From Rathayibacter sp. Leaf185 (GTDB taxonomy: Bacteria > Actinomycetota > Actinomycetes > Actinomycetales > Microbacteriaceae): a stretch of DNA of 64,000 nucleotides. Each line of letters begins with the position of its first letter. The stretch's first letter is position 1. A program made the position numbers and the translations under genes. The stretch spans positions 659,543-723,542 of the forward strand of contig NZ_LMPP01000001.1 of the NCBI RefSeq assembly GCF_001423885.1, written 5' to 3'. This document shows positions 1 through 8,017 of this stretch, in pieces. Under the pieces are notes generated by a model. It was not told the origin of the DNA. It was given only the letters and a program-made list of their open reading frames with translations, and did no database searches.

Positions 1-68
1 TCGTGGGCGTCAACCTCGTCGTCGACATCGTCTACGGCGCCATCAACCCGAAGGTGCGCATTTCATGA
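1..68 (+). CDS. C-terminal end of an Opp/Dpp-type ABC permease (partial)
   Basis: Only the last 21 codons are present, read from base 3 to the TGA at 66-68. The residues (NLVVDIVYGAINPKVRIS) match the typical end of DppB/OppB-type permeases and resemble the ends of the two complete permeases at 9792 and 25079 (NVVVDLLYAALDPRVRLQ and NLVVDLLYAVLDPRVRLS). The stop overlaps the start of the next gene by 4 nt (ATGA), so it belongs to the same operon and should pair with the permease domain of the next protein. The substrate-binding protein of this system is not in the window and is presumably upstream. Confidence 0.75.
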   Translation, partial: VGVNLVVDIVYGAINPKVRIS

Positions 69-1852
69 CGCAGGCAGCACTGGTCGATCCCGGAGTCGGC
101 GGAGGCGGAGGAGGCGGCGGCTTCGTCCGCGGCAAGCGGTTCCTCCGCAACCCGCTCGGCATGGGCGCGGCGGTCCTCCTGCTGGTGATCGTGCTCTCGT
201 CGCTCCTCGCGCCGCTGATCGCCCCGTACGACCCCAACTTCATCGACCTCGCGAAGGCGCTGCAGCCGCCGAGCGCCGAGCACCCGCTCGGCACCGACGG
301 CAGCGGACGCGACCAGCTCAGCCGCCTGCTCTGGGGCGGGCGGACCAGCCTCGAGGCCGGGCTGATCATGATCGTCACGGCGATCCTCTGCGGCGTCCCC
401 TCCGGCCTGCTCGCGGGCTACTTCGCCCGCTGGTTCGACTCCCTCGCGTCCTGGTTCTCGAACCTGCTGATGTCGCTCCCGCAGGTCCTGATCCTCGTCG
501 TCGTGATCACGGCGCTCGGCAACGGCCTCTACCCCACGATGATCGCGCTCGGCGTGCTGTCCTCGCCCGACCTCTTCCGCCTCACGCGGAGCGTCGTGGT
601 CACCGTCCGCGGGGAGCTGTACATCGACGCCGCGCGGGTGTCGGGGCTCAGCAACGCGCGGATCATCTTCCGCCACGTGCTCGCCGTCATCCTCGGGCCG
701 GTGCTGATCCGCTCGTCACTGGTGTTCGGGCTCGCGATCATCGTGCAGTCCGGGCTCGAGTTCCTCGGCTTCGGCTCGTCGAACCGGCCGAGCTGGGGCC
801 GGATGCTCAGCGAGGCGTTCCAGACCTTCTACCGGGCGCCCGAGCTGATCTACCCGCCCGGCGTCGCGATCGGGCTGACCGTGATGTCGCTGGTGATCGT
901 GGGCGCCGCGGCGGCCGACGCGCTCGGAGCCGAGCGGGCGATCGCGCGCCGCCCGAAGCCCGCCGCGGCGAGCGCCGCCCCGATCGTGACGAGCCCGCGC
1001 GAGCAGCAGCCGTCCTCGCGACCGCAGGCGCTGCTCGAGGTCGAGGACCTCACCATCGGCTACCGCTCCCGCACGGGCGCGCTGAGCACCGTCGTCGACG
1101 GGGTGTCGCTGCGGGTCGACCGCGGCGAGGTCCTCGGGCTCGTCGGCGAGTCGGGCTCGGGCAAGTCCCAGACCTCGTTCGCGATCCTGGGCCTGCTCCC
1201 GCCCGGCGCCGAGGTGACCGCGTCGCGCCTGAGCATCGACGGGACCAGCCTCTCGGGCCTCGGCGAGAAGGAGCTGCAGGCGTTCCGCGGCACCCGGATG
1301 GCCTACGTGCCGCAGGAGCCGCTGTCGAACCTCGACCCCTCCTTCACCGTCGGCTCGCAGCTGACCAAGCCGATGCGGCACCGGCTGAAGGTGTCGCGTC
1401 AGGAGGCGCGCGACCGCGCGATCGCGCTGCTCGAGCGCGTCGGCATCCCCGACCCGGTGCGCACCATGGCGTCGTACCCGCACCAGCTCAGCGGAGGCAT
1501 GGCGCAGCGCGTCCTCATCGCCGGCGCGGTGTCGTGCGATCCGGAGCTCCTGATCGCCGACGAGCCGACCACCGCGCTCGACGTGACCGTGCAGGCCGAG
1601 GTCCTGAGCCTCCTCCGAGAACTCCAGCGAGAGCGGAACATGGGCATGATCCTCGTCACCCACAACTTCGGCGTCGTCGCCGACCTCTGCGACCGCGTCG
1701 CGGTCATGCGCGGAGGCGTCGTGGTCGAGCAGCGGCCGGTGGCCGAGCTGTTCGACGACCCGCGGCACGAGTACACCCGCATGCTCCTCGACTCCACCCT
1801 CGAGGGTGCGGAGTCGCGGGCGCGGCGCGATGCGAGAGGGGCGCAGCGATGA
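65..1852 (+). CDS. Opp/Dpp-type ABC importer: fused permease (DppC-like) and ATPase (DppD-like)
   Basis: A 595-aa protein joining two normally separate subunits. Residues 1-~295 are a DppC-like membrane permease: a Gly-rich N-terminus (eight Gly in a row), a first TM at about 35-55, the HPLGTDGSGRDQLSRLLWG segment and an EAA-type loop (AARVSGLSNARIIFRHVL). After an Ala/Pro-rich linker (~295-325), residues ~328-580 are an ATPase with Walker A GESGSGKSQ, signature LSGGM, Walker [13 protein letters not shown] and a switch His (VTHNFG). It forms an inner-membrane importer with the upstream permease and the next ATPase. Such fusions occur in actinobacterial peptide-type importers. The downstream sugar genes suggest that the cargo is a glycoside or amino-sugar oligomer rather than a peptide (inference). 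Confidence 0.85.
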   Translation: MTQAALVDPGVGGGGGGGGFVRGKRFLRNPLGMGAAVLLLVIVLSSLLAPLIAPYDPNFIDLAKALQPPSAEHPLGTDGSGRDQLSRLLWGGRTSLEAGLIMIVTAILCGVPSGLLAGYFARWFDSLASWFSNLLMSLPQVLILVVVITALGNGLYPTMIALGVLSSPDLFRLTRSVVVTVRGELYIDAARVSGLSNARIIFRHVLAVILGPVLIRSSLVFGLAIIVQSGLEFLGFGSSNRPSWGRMLSEAFQTFYRAPELIYPPGVAIGLTVMSLVIVGAAAADALGAERAIARRPKPAAASAAPIVTSPREQQPSSRPQALLEVEDLTIGYRSRTGALSTVVDGVSLRVDRGEVLGLVGESGSGKSQTSFAILGLLPPGAEVTASRLSIDGTSLSGLGEKELQAFRGTRMAYVPQEPLSNLDPSFTVGSQLTKPMRHRLKVSRQEARDRAIALLERVGIPDPVRTMASYPHQLSGGMAQRVLIAGAVSCDPELLIADEPTTALDVTVQAEVLSLLRELQRERNMGMILVTHNFGVVADLCDRVAVMRGGVVVEQRPVAELFDDPRHEYTRMLLDSTLEGAESRARRDARGAQR

Positions 1853-2688
1853 CCGTCGGAGGTGCTCTGCTGAGCGTCGAGGACATCGACGTGTCGTACC
1901 GGGCCAAGGGCTTGCGTGCGAAGCCGTTCCACGCGCTGAAGAACGTGTCGCTCGAGATCGCGCCAGGCGAGACGCTCGGCCTGGTCGGCGAGTCGGGCTC
2001 GGGCAAGACGACGCTCGGCCGCGCCATCCTCGGGCTCGCTCCCGTGGGATCGGGACGGGTGCGGTTCGACGGCCGCGACATCTCCTCGCTCCGCCCCCGC
2101 GCCCGGCGCGCGCTGAGCAGCGACCTGCAGGTGGTGTTCCAGGACCCGTACTCGTCGCTCAACCCGGGCATGACCATCGAGACCGTGCTCGCCGAGCCGC
2201 TGCGCGCGGCGGGCGCGACCCGGCGCGACGCCTCCGCGCGCATCCGGACACTCCTCGACCAGGTGCAGCTGCCCTCCGACGCCGTGCGGCGCTACCCGCG
2301 CGAGTTCTCGGGCGGGCAGCGGCAGCGGGTGGCGATCGCGCGGGCTCTCGCTCTCGATCCGAAGCTCATCGTGTGCGACGAGCCCGTCAGCGCGCTCGAT
2401 CTCTCGACCCAGGCCCGCGTGCTCGACCTCTTCATCGACATCCAGCAGCAGACCGGAGTCGCCTACCTCTTCATCACCCACGACCTCTCGGTGGTGCGCT
2501 ACATCAGCCACCGGGTCGCGGTGATGCTCGGCGGCCGGATCCTCGAGACCGGCGACAGCGAGACCGTCACCACCGAGCCGAGCGAGCCCTACACGCAGAA
2601 GCTCCTGCTCGCCTCCCCCGTGCCGCATCCGGCGCGGCAGGCCGAGCGGCGGCGGCACTACGAGTCGCTCTCGGCCACGACCCCCTGA
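1849..2688 (+). CDS. Opp/Dpp-type ABC transporter ATP-binding protein (DppF-like)
   Basis: 279 aa, starting at the ATG at 1849 that overlaps the previous stop (ATGA). A single ATPase domain: Walker A GESGSGKTT, the Q-loop region VVFQDPYSSLNPG, signature [17 protein letters not shown], Walker B IVCDEPVSALDLS and switch His ITHDLSVVRYI. The C-terminal stretch (EPYTQKLLLASPVPHP) is typical of OppF/DppF. It is the second nucleotide-binding subunit of the importer, complementing the ATPase half of the preceding fusion protein. A longer in-frame reading frame extends upstream, but that part only shadows the previous gene. Confidence 0.88.
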   Translation: MTVGGALLSVEDIDVSYRAKGLRAKPFHALKNVSLEIAPGETLGLVGESGSGKTTLGRAILGLAPVGSGRVRFDGRDISSLRPRARRALSSDLQVVFQDPYSSLNPGMTIETVLAEPLRAAGATRRDASARIRTLLDQVQLPSDAVRRYPREFSGGQRQRVAIARALALDPKLIVCDEPVSALDLSTQARVLDLFIDIQQQTGVAYLFITHDLSVVRYISHRVAVMLGGRILETGDSETVTTEPSEPYTQKLLLASPVPHPARQAERRRHYESLSATTP

Positions 2689-2734
2689 ACCAGCACCAGC
2701 CCCGTCAGATCAGACACAAGGAAGAGATCCCGCC

Positions 2735-3628
2735 GTGAAGTTCGGATTCAGCTCGTACAGCTTCTACCAGAAGATGCAGACCGGAGAGATGACCCTGTTC
2801 GACGTCTTCGACTGGGTCGCCGCCAGCGAGGGCGAGCACCTCGAGCTCGCGACCGTCTCGCTGTCGGAGCAGATGACCTCCGACTCGTCGACCCTCGACA
2901 CCGACCCCGAGTTCGTCGCGGCGATCAAGGCGAAGGCGGCGTCGACCGGCGTCGAGCTGAGCAACCTCGTCATCCCGGCCGACTTCCTCCCGCCGACCCG
3001 CGAGGAGTTCGACTACCAGATGGAGCGGGTGAAGGGCCACATCCGGGTCGCCGACGAGCTCGGCATCCGCCTGTTCCGCCACGACGTGGTCACATGGGCG
3101 CACCGCGACACCGACATCGCCGACTTCGAGCGCAGCCTGCCGATCATCGTGGACGCGTCGAAGGAGATCGCGCAGTTCGCCGCCGGGTACGGCATCACGA
3201 CCAGCATCGAGAACCACGGCCTGATGATGAACGCCAGCGAGCGGGTGCGCCGCCTGATCCACCTGGTCGACGAGCCGAACTTCAAGACGACGCTCGACGT
3301 CGGCAACTTCCTCGTCGTCGACGAGGACCCGGTGACGGCGACCGCCCAGAACCTGCCCGTGGCCTCGATCATCCACCTCAAGGACTTCTACATCCGGCCG
3401 GAACGCGACCATCCGGGACCGGGCTGGCTGCTGACGGCGGGCGGGAACCACATCCGCGGCTCGATCGTCGGCTACGGCGACATGGACATGCGCTCGATCC
3501 TGCGCGCGATCGACCGGAGCGACTTCGACGGGTACGTCTCGATCGAGTTCGAGGGCATCGAGGACTGCCTGCTGGGCGCCCAGCGCGGCCTCGAGAACAC
3601 CGTGCGGATCCTCGAGGAGATCCGATGA
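2735..3628 (+). CDS. sugar phosphate isomerase/epimerase (xylose-isomerase-like TIM barrel)
   Basis: 297 aa, GTG start at 2735 preceded by AAGGAAGAG. The sequence opens with MKFGFSSYSFYQ and carries the metal-ligand pattern of this superfamily: Glu in SIENHG, Asp in TLDVGN, His in IHLKD and Glu in SIEFEG. These enzymes isomerise or epimerise sugars, dehydrate inosose or, in the DgpC/CarC branch, cleave 3-keto-glycosides. It lies 46 nt after the transporter genes and overlaps the next dehydrogenase gene by 4 nt, so the two probably act in sequence on the same imported sugar. The exact reaction cannot be read from the sequence. Confidence 0.8.
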   Translation: MKFGFSSYSFYQKMQTGEMTLFDVFDWVAASEGEHLELATVSLSEQMTSDSSTLDTDPEFVAAIKAKAASTGVELSNLVIPADFLPPTREEFDYQMERVKGHIRVADELGIRLFRHDVVTWAHRDTDIADFERSLPIIVDASKEIAQFAAGYGITTSIENHGLMMNASERVRRLIHLVDEPNFKTTLDVGNFLVVDEDPVTATAQNLPVASIIHLKDFYIRPERDHPGPGWLLTAGGNHIRGSIVGYGDMDMRSILRAIDRSDFDGYVSIEFEGIEDCLLGAQRGLENTVRILEEIR

Positions 3629-4692
3629 GCCGCGAGCGGCTCCGCGTCGGCCTGATCGGCGCCGGCACCATCGCGGGCTTCCACCTGAGGTCGTACGCGG
3701 CGAACCCCGCCGTCGACCTCGTCGGCATCCACGACCGCAACATGATCCGCGCCGAGAGCGTCGCGTCGGCCTACGGCGCCGACCGCGCCTACGCCTCGCT
3801 GACCGAGATGCTCGCCGACCCCGGGATCGACGCGGTCAGCATCTGCACCTGGAACGACTCCCACTCCGAGCTCGCCGTCGCGGCCCTCGACGCAGGCAAG
3901 CACGTGCTGGTCGAGAAGCCGCTCAGCCGCAGTGTCACCGAGGCGATCGCGGTCGAGGAGGCGGTCGCCCGCAGCGGCAAGCACCTGCAGGTCGGGTTCG
4001 TGCGCCGGTTCGGCGACAACGCGCTGACTCTCAAGCGGTTCATCGACGCGGGGGCGATCGGCGAGGTCTACTACGCCAAGGCGGCGAACCTCCGCCGCAT
4101 CGGGAATCCCGGCGGCTGGTTCGCGGATGTCGACCGCTCGGGCGGCGGCCCGCTCGTGGACATCGGCGTGCACGTCATCGACCTCTGCTGGTACATGATG
4201 GGCTCGCCCGCGGTGACGACGGTCTCGGCGAACACCTACTCGCACCTCGGCAACCGCGCGAACATCACCAACCTCACCCGCTACAAGGCCACCGACTACG
4301 ACCCGTCGCTGAACACGGTCGAGGACCTGGTGAACGCGCTGATCCGCTTCGAGAACGGATCCTCGCTGCTGCTCGACACCAGCTACTCGGTGCACGCGAC
4401 CGACGACAAGCTCGAGATCTCGCTCTTCGGCGATCGGGGCGGCGCCGAGCTCGAGCCGGCCCTCCGCCTCGTGTCGGAGCAGCACGACACCATCCTGAAC
4501 ATCACGCCGCAGCTCGATCACCCGAGCTTCGAGATGGACGAGGGCTTCCGCAACGAGCTCGCGCACTTCGTCGATCTCTGCCTCGGGAAGGCGGAGGACA
4601 TCGCCACCGCCTCGCAGGGCGTCGAGGTCATGAGGATGGTCGAGGCCATCTACCGCTCGGCCGCCGAGGGACGGGAGATCGACGTCCGATGA
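3625..4692 (+). CDS. Gfo/Idh/MocA-family NAD(P)-dependent oxidoreductase
   Basis: 355 aa, ATG overlapping the previous stop. The N-terminal Rossmann fold has GLIGAGTIAGFH; the conserved EKP motif appears as VEKPLS and the second domain has GGGPLVDIGVHVIDLCWYMMG, all hallmarks of the family. Members oxidise or reduce a sugar hydroxyl, often at C3 of a pyranoside or on inositol, with bound NAD(H). Being coupled to a TIM-barrel isomerase, a ROK kinase, nagB and a GMC oxidoreductase, it is probably part of stepwise conversion of an imported glycoside. Substrate and direction are unknown. Confidence 0.85.
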   Translation: MSRERLRVGLIGAGTIAGFHLRSYAANPAVDLVGIHDRNMIRAESVASAYGADRAYASLTEMLADPGIDAVSICTWNDSHSELAVAALDAGKHVLVEKPLSRSVTEAIAVEEAVARSGKHLQVGFVRRFGDNALTLKRFIDAGAIGEVYYAKAANLRRIGNPGGWFADVDRSGGGPLVDIGVHVIDLCWYMMGSPAVTTVSANTYSHLGNRANITNLTRYKATDYDPSLNTVEDLVNALIRFENGSSLLLDTSYSVHATDDKLEISLFGDRGGAELEPALRLVSEQHDTILNITPQLDHPSFEMDEGFRNELAHFVDLCLGKAEDIATASQGVEVMRMVEAIYRSAAEGREIDVR

Positions 4693-5642
4693 CGCGCGAG
4701 GCAGCCGGAGACCGGCTCCCGATCCTGCTCGGGGTCGACGTCGGCGGGACCAAGACCGACGCGATCGCGATCGACGGCGAGGGCCGGATCCTCGAGCGCC
4801 GCCGGTCGGCGACAGGATTCGGGCCCGAGGCGGTCGTACGGACGACCCGCCTCGCGGTCACCGAGCTCGCCGAGGCGATGGGGCGCGCGCCGAGCGCGTT
4901 CGCCTCGATCGGAGTCGGGATCCCCGGCCGCGTCGACAGCCGCTCGGGGGTCGTCGCCCACGCCGTCAACCTCGGCCTCGAGGACCTGCCGCTGGGCCAT
5001 CTGCTCGAGGAGTCGTTCGGCCTCGCCGTGCGGATCGAGAACGACGTCAACGCGGCCGCGGTCGGGGCGTTCCACCTCCTGGGCCTCGCCTCGCCCGACT
5101 CGCTCGCCTACCTCAACCTCGGCACGGGAACGGCGGCGGGGCTCGTGCTGCGCGGCGAGCTGCGCCGGGGCTTCGGAGGCAGCGCGGGCGAGATCGGGCA
5201 CATCCCGGTCGACCCGGACGGCCCTGTCTGCGCCTGCGGGCAGCGCGGCTGCCTCGAGCTCACGGCCTCGGGATCGGCGGTCGCCAGGATGTGGCCGACC
5301 TCGCACGGGCGCCCCGTGCAGGCCCTCTTCGACGCCGCCCTCGCCGGCCGTGCCGATGCGATCGCGGTCAAGGACCGGCTGGTCTCGAGCATCGCCGCCG
5401 GGGTGCGCATCCTGATCCTCACGACCGATGTCGATCTGATCGTCATCGGCGGCGGCCTGACCTCGGTGGGGCGCCCGCTCCTCGACGCCGTCCGCGACGT
5501 CCTGGCGCGCTGGGCGGCCGACTCGCCCTTCCTCCGCTCCCTCGATCTCGAGGGCCGGGTGCGGCTCCTCGACGCCGACGATGCTGCGGGATCGAGCGCC
5601 CCCGTGGCCGCTCTCGGCGCGGCCCACCTCGGGCGGTGCTGA
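4689..5642 (+). CDS. ROK-family sugar kinase
   Basis: 317 aa, ATG overlapping the preceding TGA. It has the ATP-binding DVGGTKTD near the N-terminus (residues ~17-24), GVGIPGRVD, IENDVNAAAVG and the ROK zinc site CACGQRGCLE (Cys-x-Cys-x4-Cys), followed by IGGGLTSVG. It lacks an N-terminal helix-turn-helix, so it is an enzyme rather than a ROK repressor. Family members phosphorylate glucose, N-acetylglucosamine or N-acetylmannosamine in the cytosol. nagB immediately downstream makes an amino sugar the likely substrate (inference). Confidence 0.85.
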   Translation: MTREAAGDRLPILLGVDVGGTKTDAIAIDGEGRILERRRSATGFGPEAVVRTTRLAVTELAEAMGRAPSAFASIGVGIPGRVDSRSGVVAHAVNLGLEDLPLGHLLEESFGLAVRIENDVNAAAVGAFHLLGLASPDSLAYLNLGTGTAAGLVLRGELRRGFGGSAGEIGHIPVDPDGPVCACGQRGCLELTASGSAVARMWPTSHGRPVQALFDAALAGRADAIAVKDRLVSSIAAGVRILILTTDVDLIVIGGGLTSVGRPLLDAVRDVLARWAADSPFLRSLDLEGRVRLLDADDAAGSSAPVAALGAAHLGRC

Positions 5643-6385
5643 TGCCCGACATCCTCATCGTCACGACCCCCGAGGCCGCCGCCGAGGCCGCTGCCGATCT
5701 CCTCTCGGACGTCGTGCGGGAGCGGCCCGCGGCGGTGCTCGGCTTCGCCACCGGGTCGACGCCGCAGGCGACCTACCGCGCGCTCGCGCGCCGCGGTCTC
5801 GCACTCGACGAGGTGACGGGCTTCGCGCTCGACGAGTACCTGGGCCTGCCGCCCGGGCACCCCGAGAGCTACCGGGCGGTCATCGACCGCGACGTCATCG
5901 GCGTGCTCGGGCTGCCAGCGGACTCCGTGAGAGTCCCGGGCGAGGGCGGCCTCGAGGGGGCCGGAGACCGCTACGAGCAGGCGATCCGCGACGCGGGAGG
6001 GATCGACCTCCAGATCCTCGGCATCGGCACCAACGGGCACGTGGGCTTCAACGAGCCCGGCTCGGCGTTCGACTCGCGCACCAGGGCGACCGCTCTCGCT
6101 CCTAGCACCCGGCTCGCCAACCGCCGCTTCTTCGGCTCGCTCGACGAGGTGCCGACGCACTGCCTCACCCAGGGGCTGGGCACCATCCTGTCGGCGCGGC
6201 GCCTCCTGCTGCTCGCGCTCGGCGAGGCCAAGGCCGATGCCGTCGCCCGGGCCCTCGAGCGGCCGCCGACCACCGAGGTCCCCGCCTCCGTGCTCCAGCT
6301 CCACGGCGACGCGGTCGTGATCCTCGACGAGGCGGCCGCCTCCGGCCTGCATTCGCGCCGCTCGGCGACGGGGGCCCTCCGATGA
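5642..6385 (+). CDS. nagB: glucosamine-6-phosphate deaminase
   Basis: 247 aa, ATG sharing its first base with the previous stop (TGATG). Family motifs are FATGSTPQATY, ALDEYLGL (catalytic Asp) and GIGTNGHVGFNEPGS (catalytic His and Glu; Asn replaces the Asp of the E. coli enzyme, as in Gram-positive homologues). It converts glucosamine-6-phosphate to fructose-6-phosphate and ammonia in the cytosol. It sits between a ROK kinase and a GMC oxidoreductase in one overlapping operon, implying that the substrate of the whole operon yields glucosamine-6-phosphate or a close analogue. No nagA deacetylase is visible in the window. Confidence 0.85.
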   Translation: MPDILIVTTPEAAAEAAADLLSDVVRERPAAVLGFATGSTPQATYRALARRGLALDEVTGFALDEYLGLPPGHPESYRAVIDRDVIGVLGLPADSVRVPGEGGLEGAGDRYEQAIRDAGGIDLQILGIGTNGHVGFNEPGSAFDSRTRATALAPSTRLANRRFFGSLDEVPTHCLTQGLGTILSARRLLLLALGEAKADAVARALERPPTTEVPASVLQLHGDAVVILDEAAASGLHSRRSATGALR

Positions 6386-7881
6386 CAGCCCGGGCCTCGG
6401 TGCTCATCGTCGGCAGCGGCATCATGGGCGCGGCCGTCGCTCGGAGGGTGCTCGACGAGCACCCCGGGGCGCGGATCACGATGATCTCGGGCGGGCCGCG
6501 CATCGGCGGCATCCCGGGGCAGCACCTGCACGCCAGCCCCGATCCCGCGGTCCGGCGGGAGTTCGCCCGGAGCGCCGCCGTGAACTCGCAGAACCTCTAC
6601 GTCGGAGCGAACCGGGGAGAGGCCGGGGGCGCGGCGGGCATCCGCGCGGGCATGAGCGCGATCGGGGCGCTCGGCGACGACGGCGCGGCGATGCCCGGCG
6701 CGGCGGTCGCCTGGAACGAGGGCGGCATGAGCGTGCACTGGGCGGGCGGCACGCCGTTCCCGTCGGGCCACGAGGTGCCGGAGTTCCTCGACGCCGACGA
6801 GTGGCGGCGCGATCTCGACACCGCGCAGCGCCTCCTGCGCGTGACTCCGGAGGCGTTCCCGCTCGACCGCACGGCGTGCGCCCTCCTCGGCGTGCTCGAG
6901 AGCACGGTCGGCGCCCGCAACCCGCCCGGGCTGCGCCCGCGGCGGATGCCGATGGCGCTCGAGCAGACCGCCGACGGCACGCTCGTGCGCACCGGACCCA
7001 ACCGCATCCTGCCGGAGATGACCGAGGGCGACGGCGCGCGCCTCCGCCTCGTCGAGGACACCCTCTGCACCCGCGTGATCGTCGAGGGCGGGCGGGCCAC
7101 CGGCGTCGAGACGCGGCACCTCCCGACCGGAGCATCGGGAACGCTCGAGGCCGACGTGGTCGTCGTCGCGGCCGATGCACTGCGCACCCCGCAGCTGCTG
7201 TTCGCATCGGGCATCCGGCCGCCGGCACTCGGCACCCGCCTCAACGAGCACGCCTTCGTGAGCGGAGCGGTGCTGGTCGATCCCGAGACCCTCGGCGTCG
7301 CACCGGAGGAGGTGCCCGCCCCCGACCCCGACGAGCCGTTCCTCAACTCCCTCTGGGTGCCGCAGGGCGGCGAGGAGCAGCCGTTCCACGCGGGGATGCT
7401 GGTGCGTGCCCACGTGCGGGCCGACCGGGGGCGCGACTACCTCGTCACGATGTCCTGGTACGTGCCCACCGAGATCTCGGCCGGCAACCGCGTCGCGTTC
7501 TCGCCCGACGAGACCGATGCCGCGGGTCTGCCCCGGATGGCGCTGTCGTTCGACTACTCCGCCCGCGACCTCGAGCTGATCGCGCGCGCCCGCGTCGAGC
7601 AGGCCGCCGTCGCCCGGAGGCTCTCCGCCGACGCCGCCGAGCACACCTCCGCCGTGCTGCCGCCCGGCTCGTCCCTGCACTACACCGGCACCGTCAGGAT
7701 GGGTCCGGTCGACGACGGCACGAGCGTCTGCGACAGCGACGGCCGCGTGTGGGGACACGAGAACCTCTACCTCGCGGGCAACGGCGTCGTCCCGACGGCG
7801 CTCGTCTGCAACGCGACGCTGACCGGCGTCACGCTCGCGGTGCGCACGGCGCGCGCGGTGCTCAGCGACCTCGCGGCCTGA
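6382..7881 (+). CDS. GMC-type FAD oxidoreductase (pyranose-oxidase/C-glycoside-oxidase-like)
   Basis: 499 aa, ATG overlapping the nagB stop. The N-terminal FAD-binding motif is VGSGIMGAAVARR; a substrate-loop region contains NEGGMSVHWAGGTPFPSG; the C-terminal GMC block has LHYTGTVRMG (His) and YLAGNGVVPTALVCNATLTG (Asn), which supply the usual His/Asn catalytic pair. There is no signal peptide, so it acts in the cytosol. Relatives include pyranose oxidases and bacterial C- and O-glycoside 3-oxidases. As the last gene of the sugar operon it may oxidise a sugar ring hydroxyl before cleavage by the TIM-barrel protein (inference). Confidence 0.75.
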   Translation: MTARASVLIVGSGIMGAAVARRVLDEHPGARITMISGGPRIGGIPGQHLHASPDPAVRREFARSAAVNSQNLYVGANRGEAGGAAGIRAGMSAIGALGDDGAAMPGAAVAWNEGGMSVHWAGGTPFPSGHEVPEFLDADEWRRDLDTAQRLLRVTPEAFPLDRTACALLGVLESTVGARNPPGLRPRRMPMALEQTADGTLVRTGPNRILPEMTEGDGARLRLVEDTLCTRVIVEGGRATGVETRHLPTGASGTLEADVVVVAADALRTPQLLFASGIRPPALGTRLNEHAFVSGAVLVDPETLGVAPEEVPAPDPDEPFLNSLWVPQGGEEQPFHAGMLVRAHVRADRGRDYLVTMSWYVPTEISAGNRVAFSPDETDAAGLPRMALSFDYSARDLELIARARVEQAAVARRLSADAAEHTSAVLPPGSSLHYTGTVRMGPVDDGTSVCDSDGRVWGHENLYLAGNGVVPTALVCNATLTGVTLAVRTARAVLSDLAA

Positions 7882-7888
7882 TCCCGGA

Positions 7889-7942
7889 GGCGGAATACGG
7901 GGCGGGGCGGGTCGGCACCGCGGTTCCGGACGGCGCAATACG
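7889..7942 (+). promoter_or_regulatory. Direct repeats GGCGsAATACG upstream of the riboflavin kinase gene
   Basis: GGCGGAATACG at 7889-7899 and GGCGCAATACG at 7932-7942 differ by one base and start 43 bp apart, about four helical turns, in the 136-nt gap before the riboflavin kinase gene. The second copy overlaps a variant of the GCGCAATC motif seen before the other catabolic transcripts. They may be a regulator-binding site; this is inferred from position and repetition only. Confidence 0.35.
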
Positions 7943-8017
7943 ACAGGTCGCCGCCGGTCATCCGGCCGAAACGGGAGGCGGGTTGACTGGGCCCCACCCG
8001 CACGAGGAGGAGACCGC

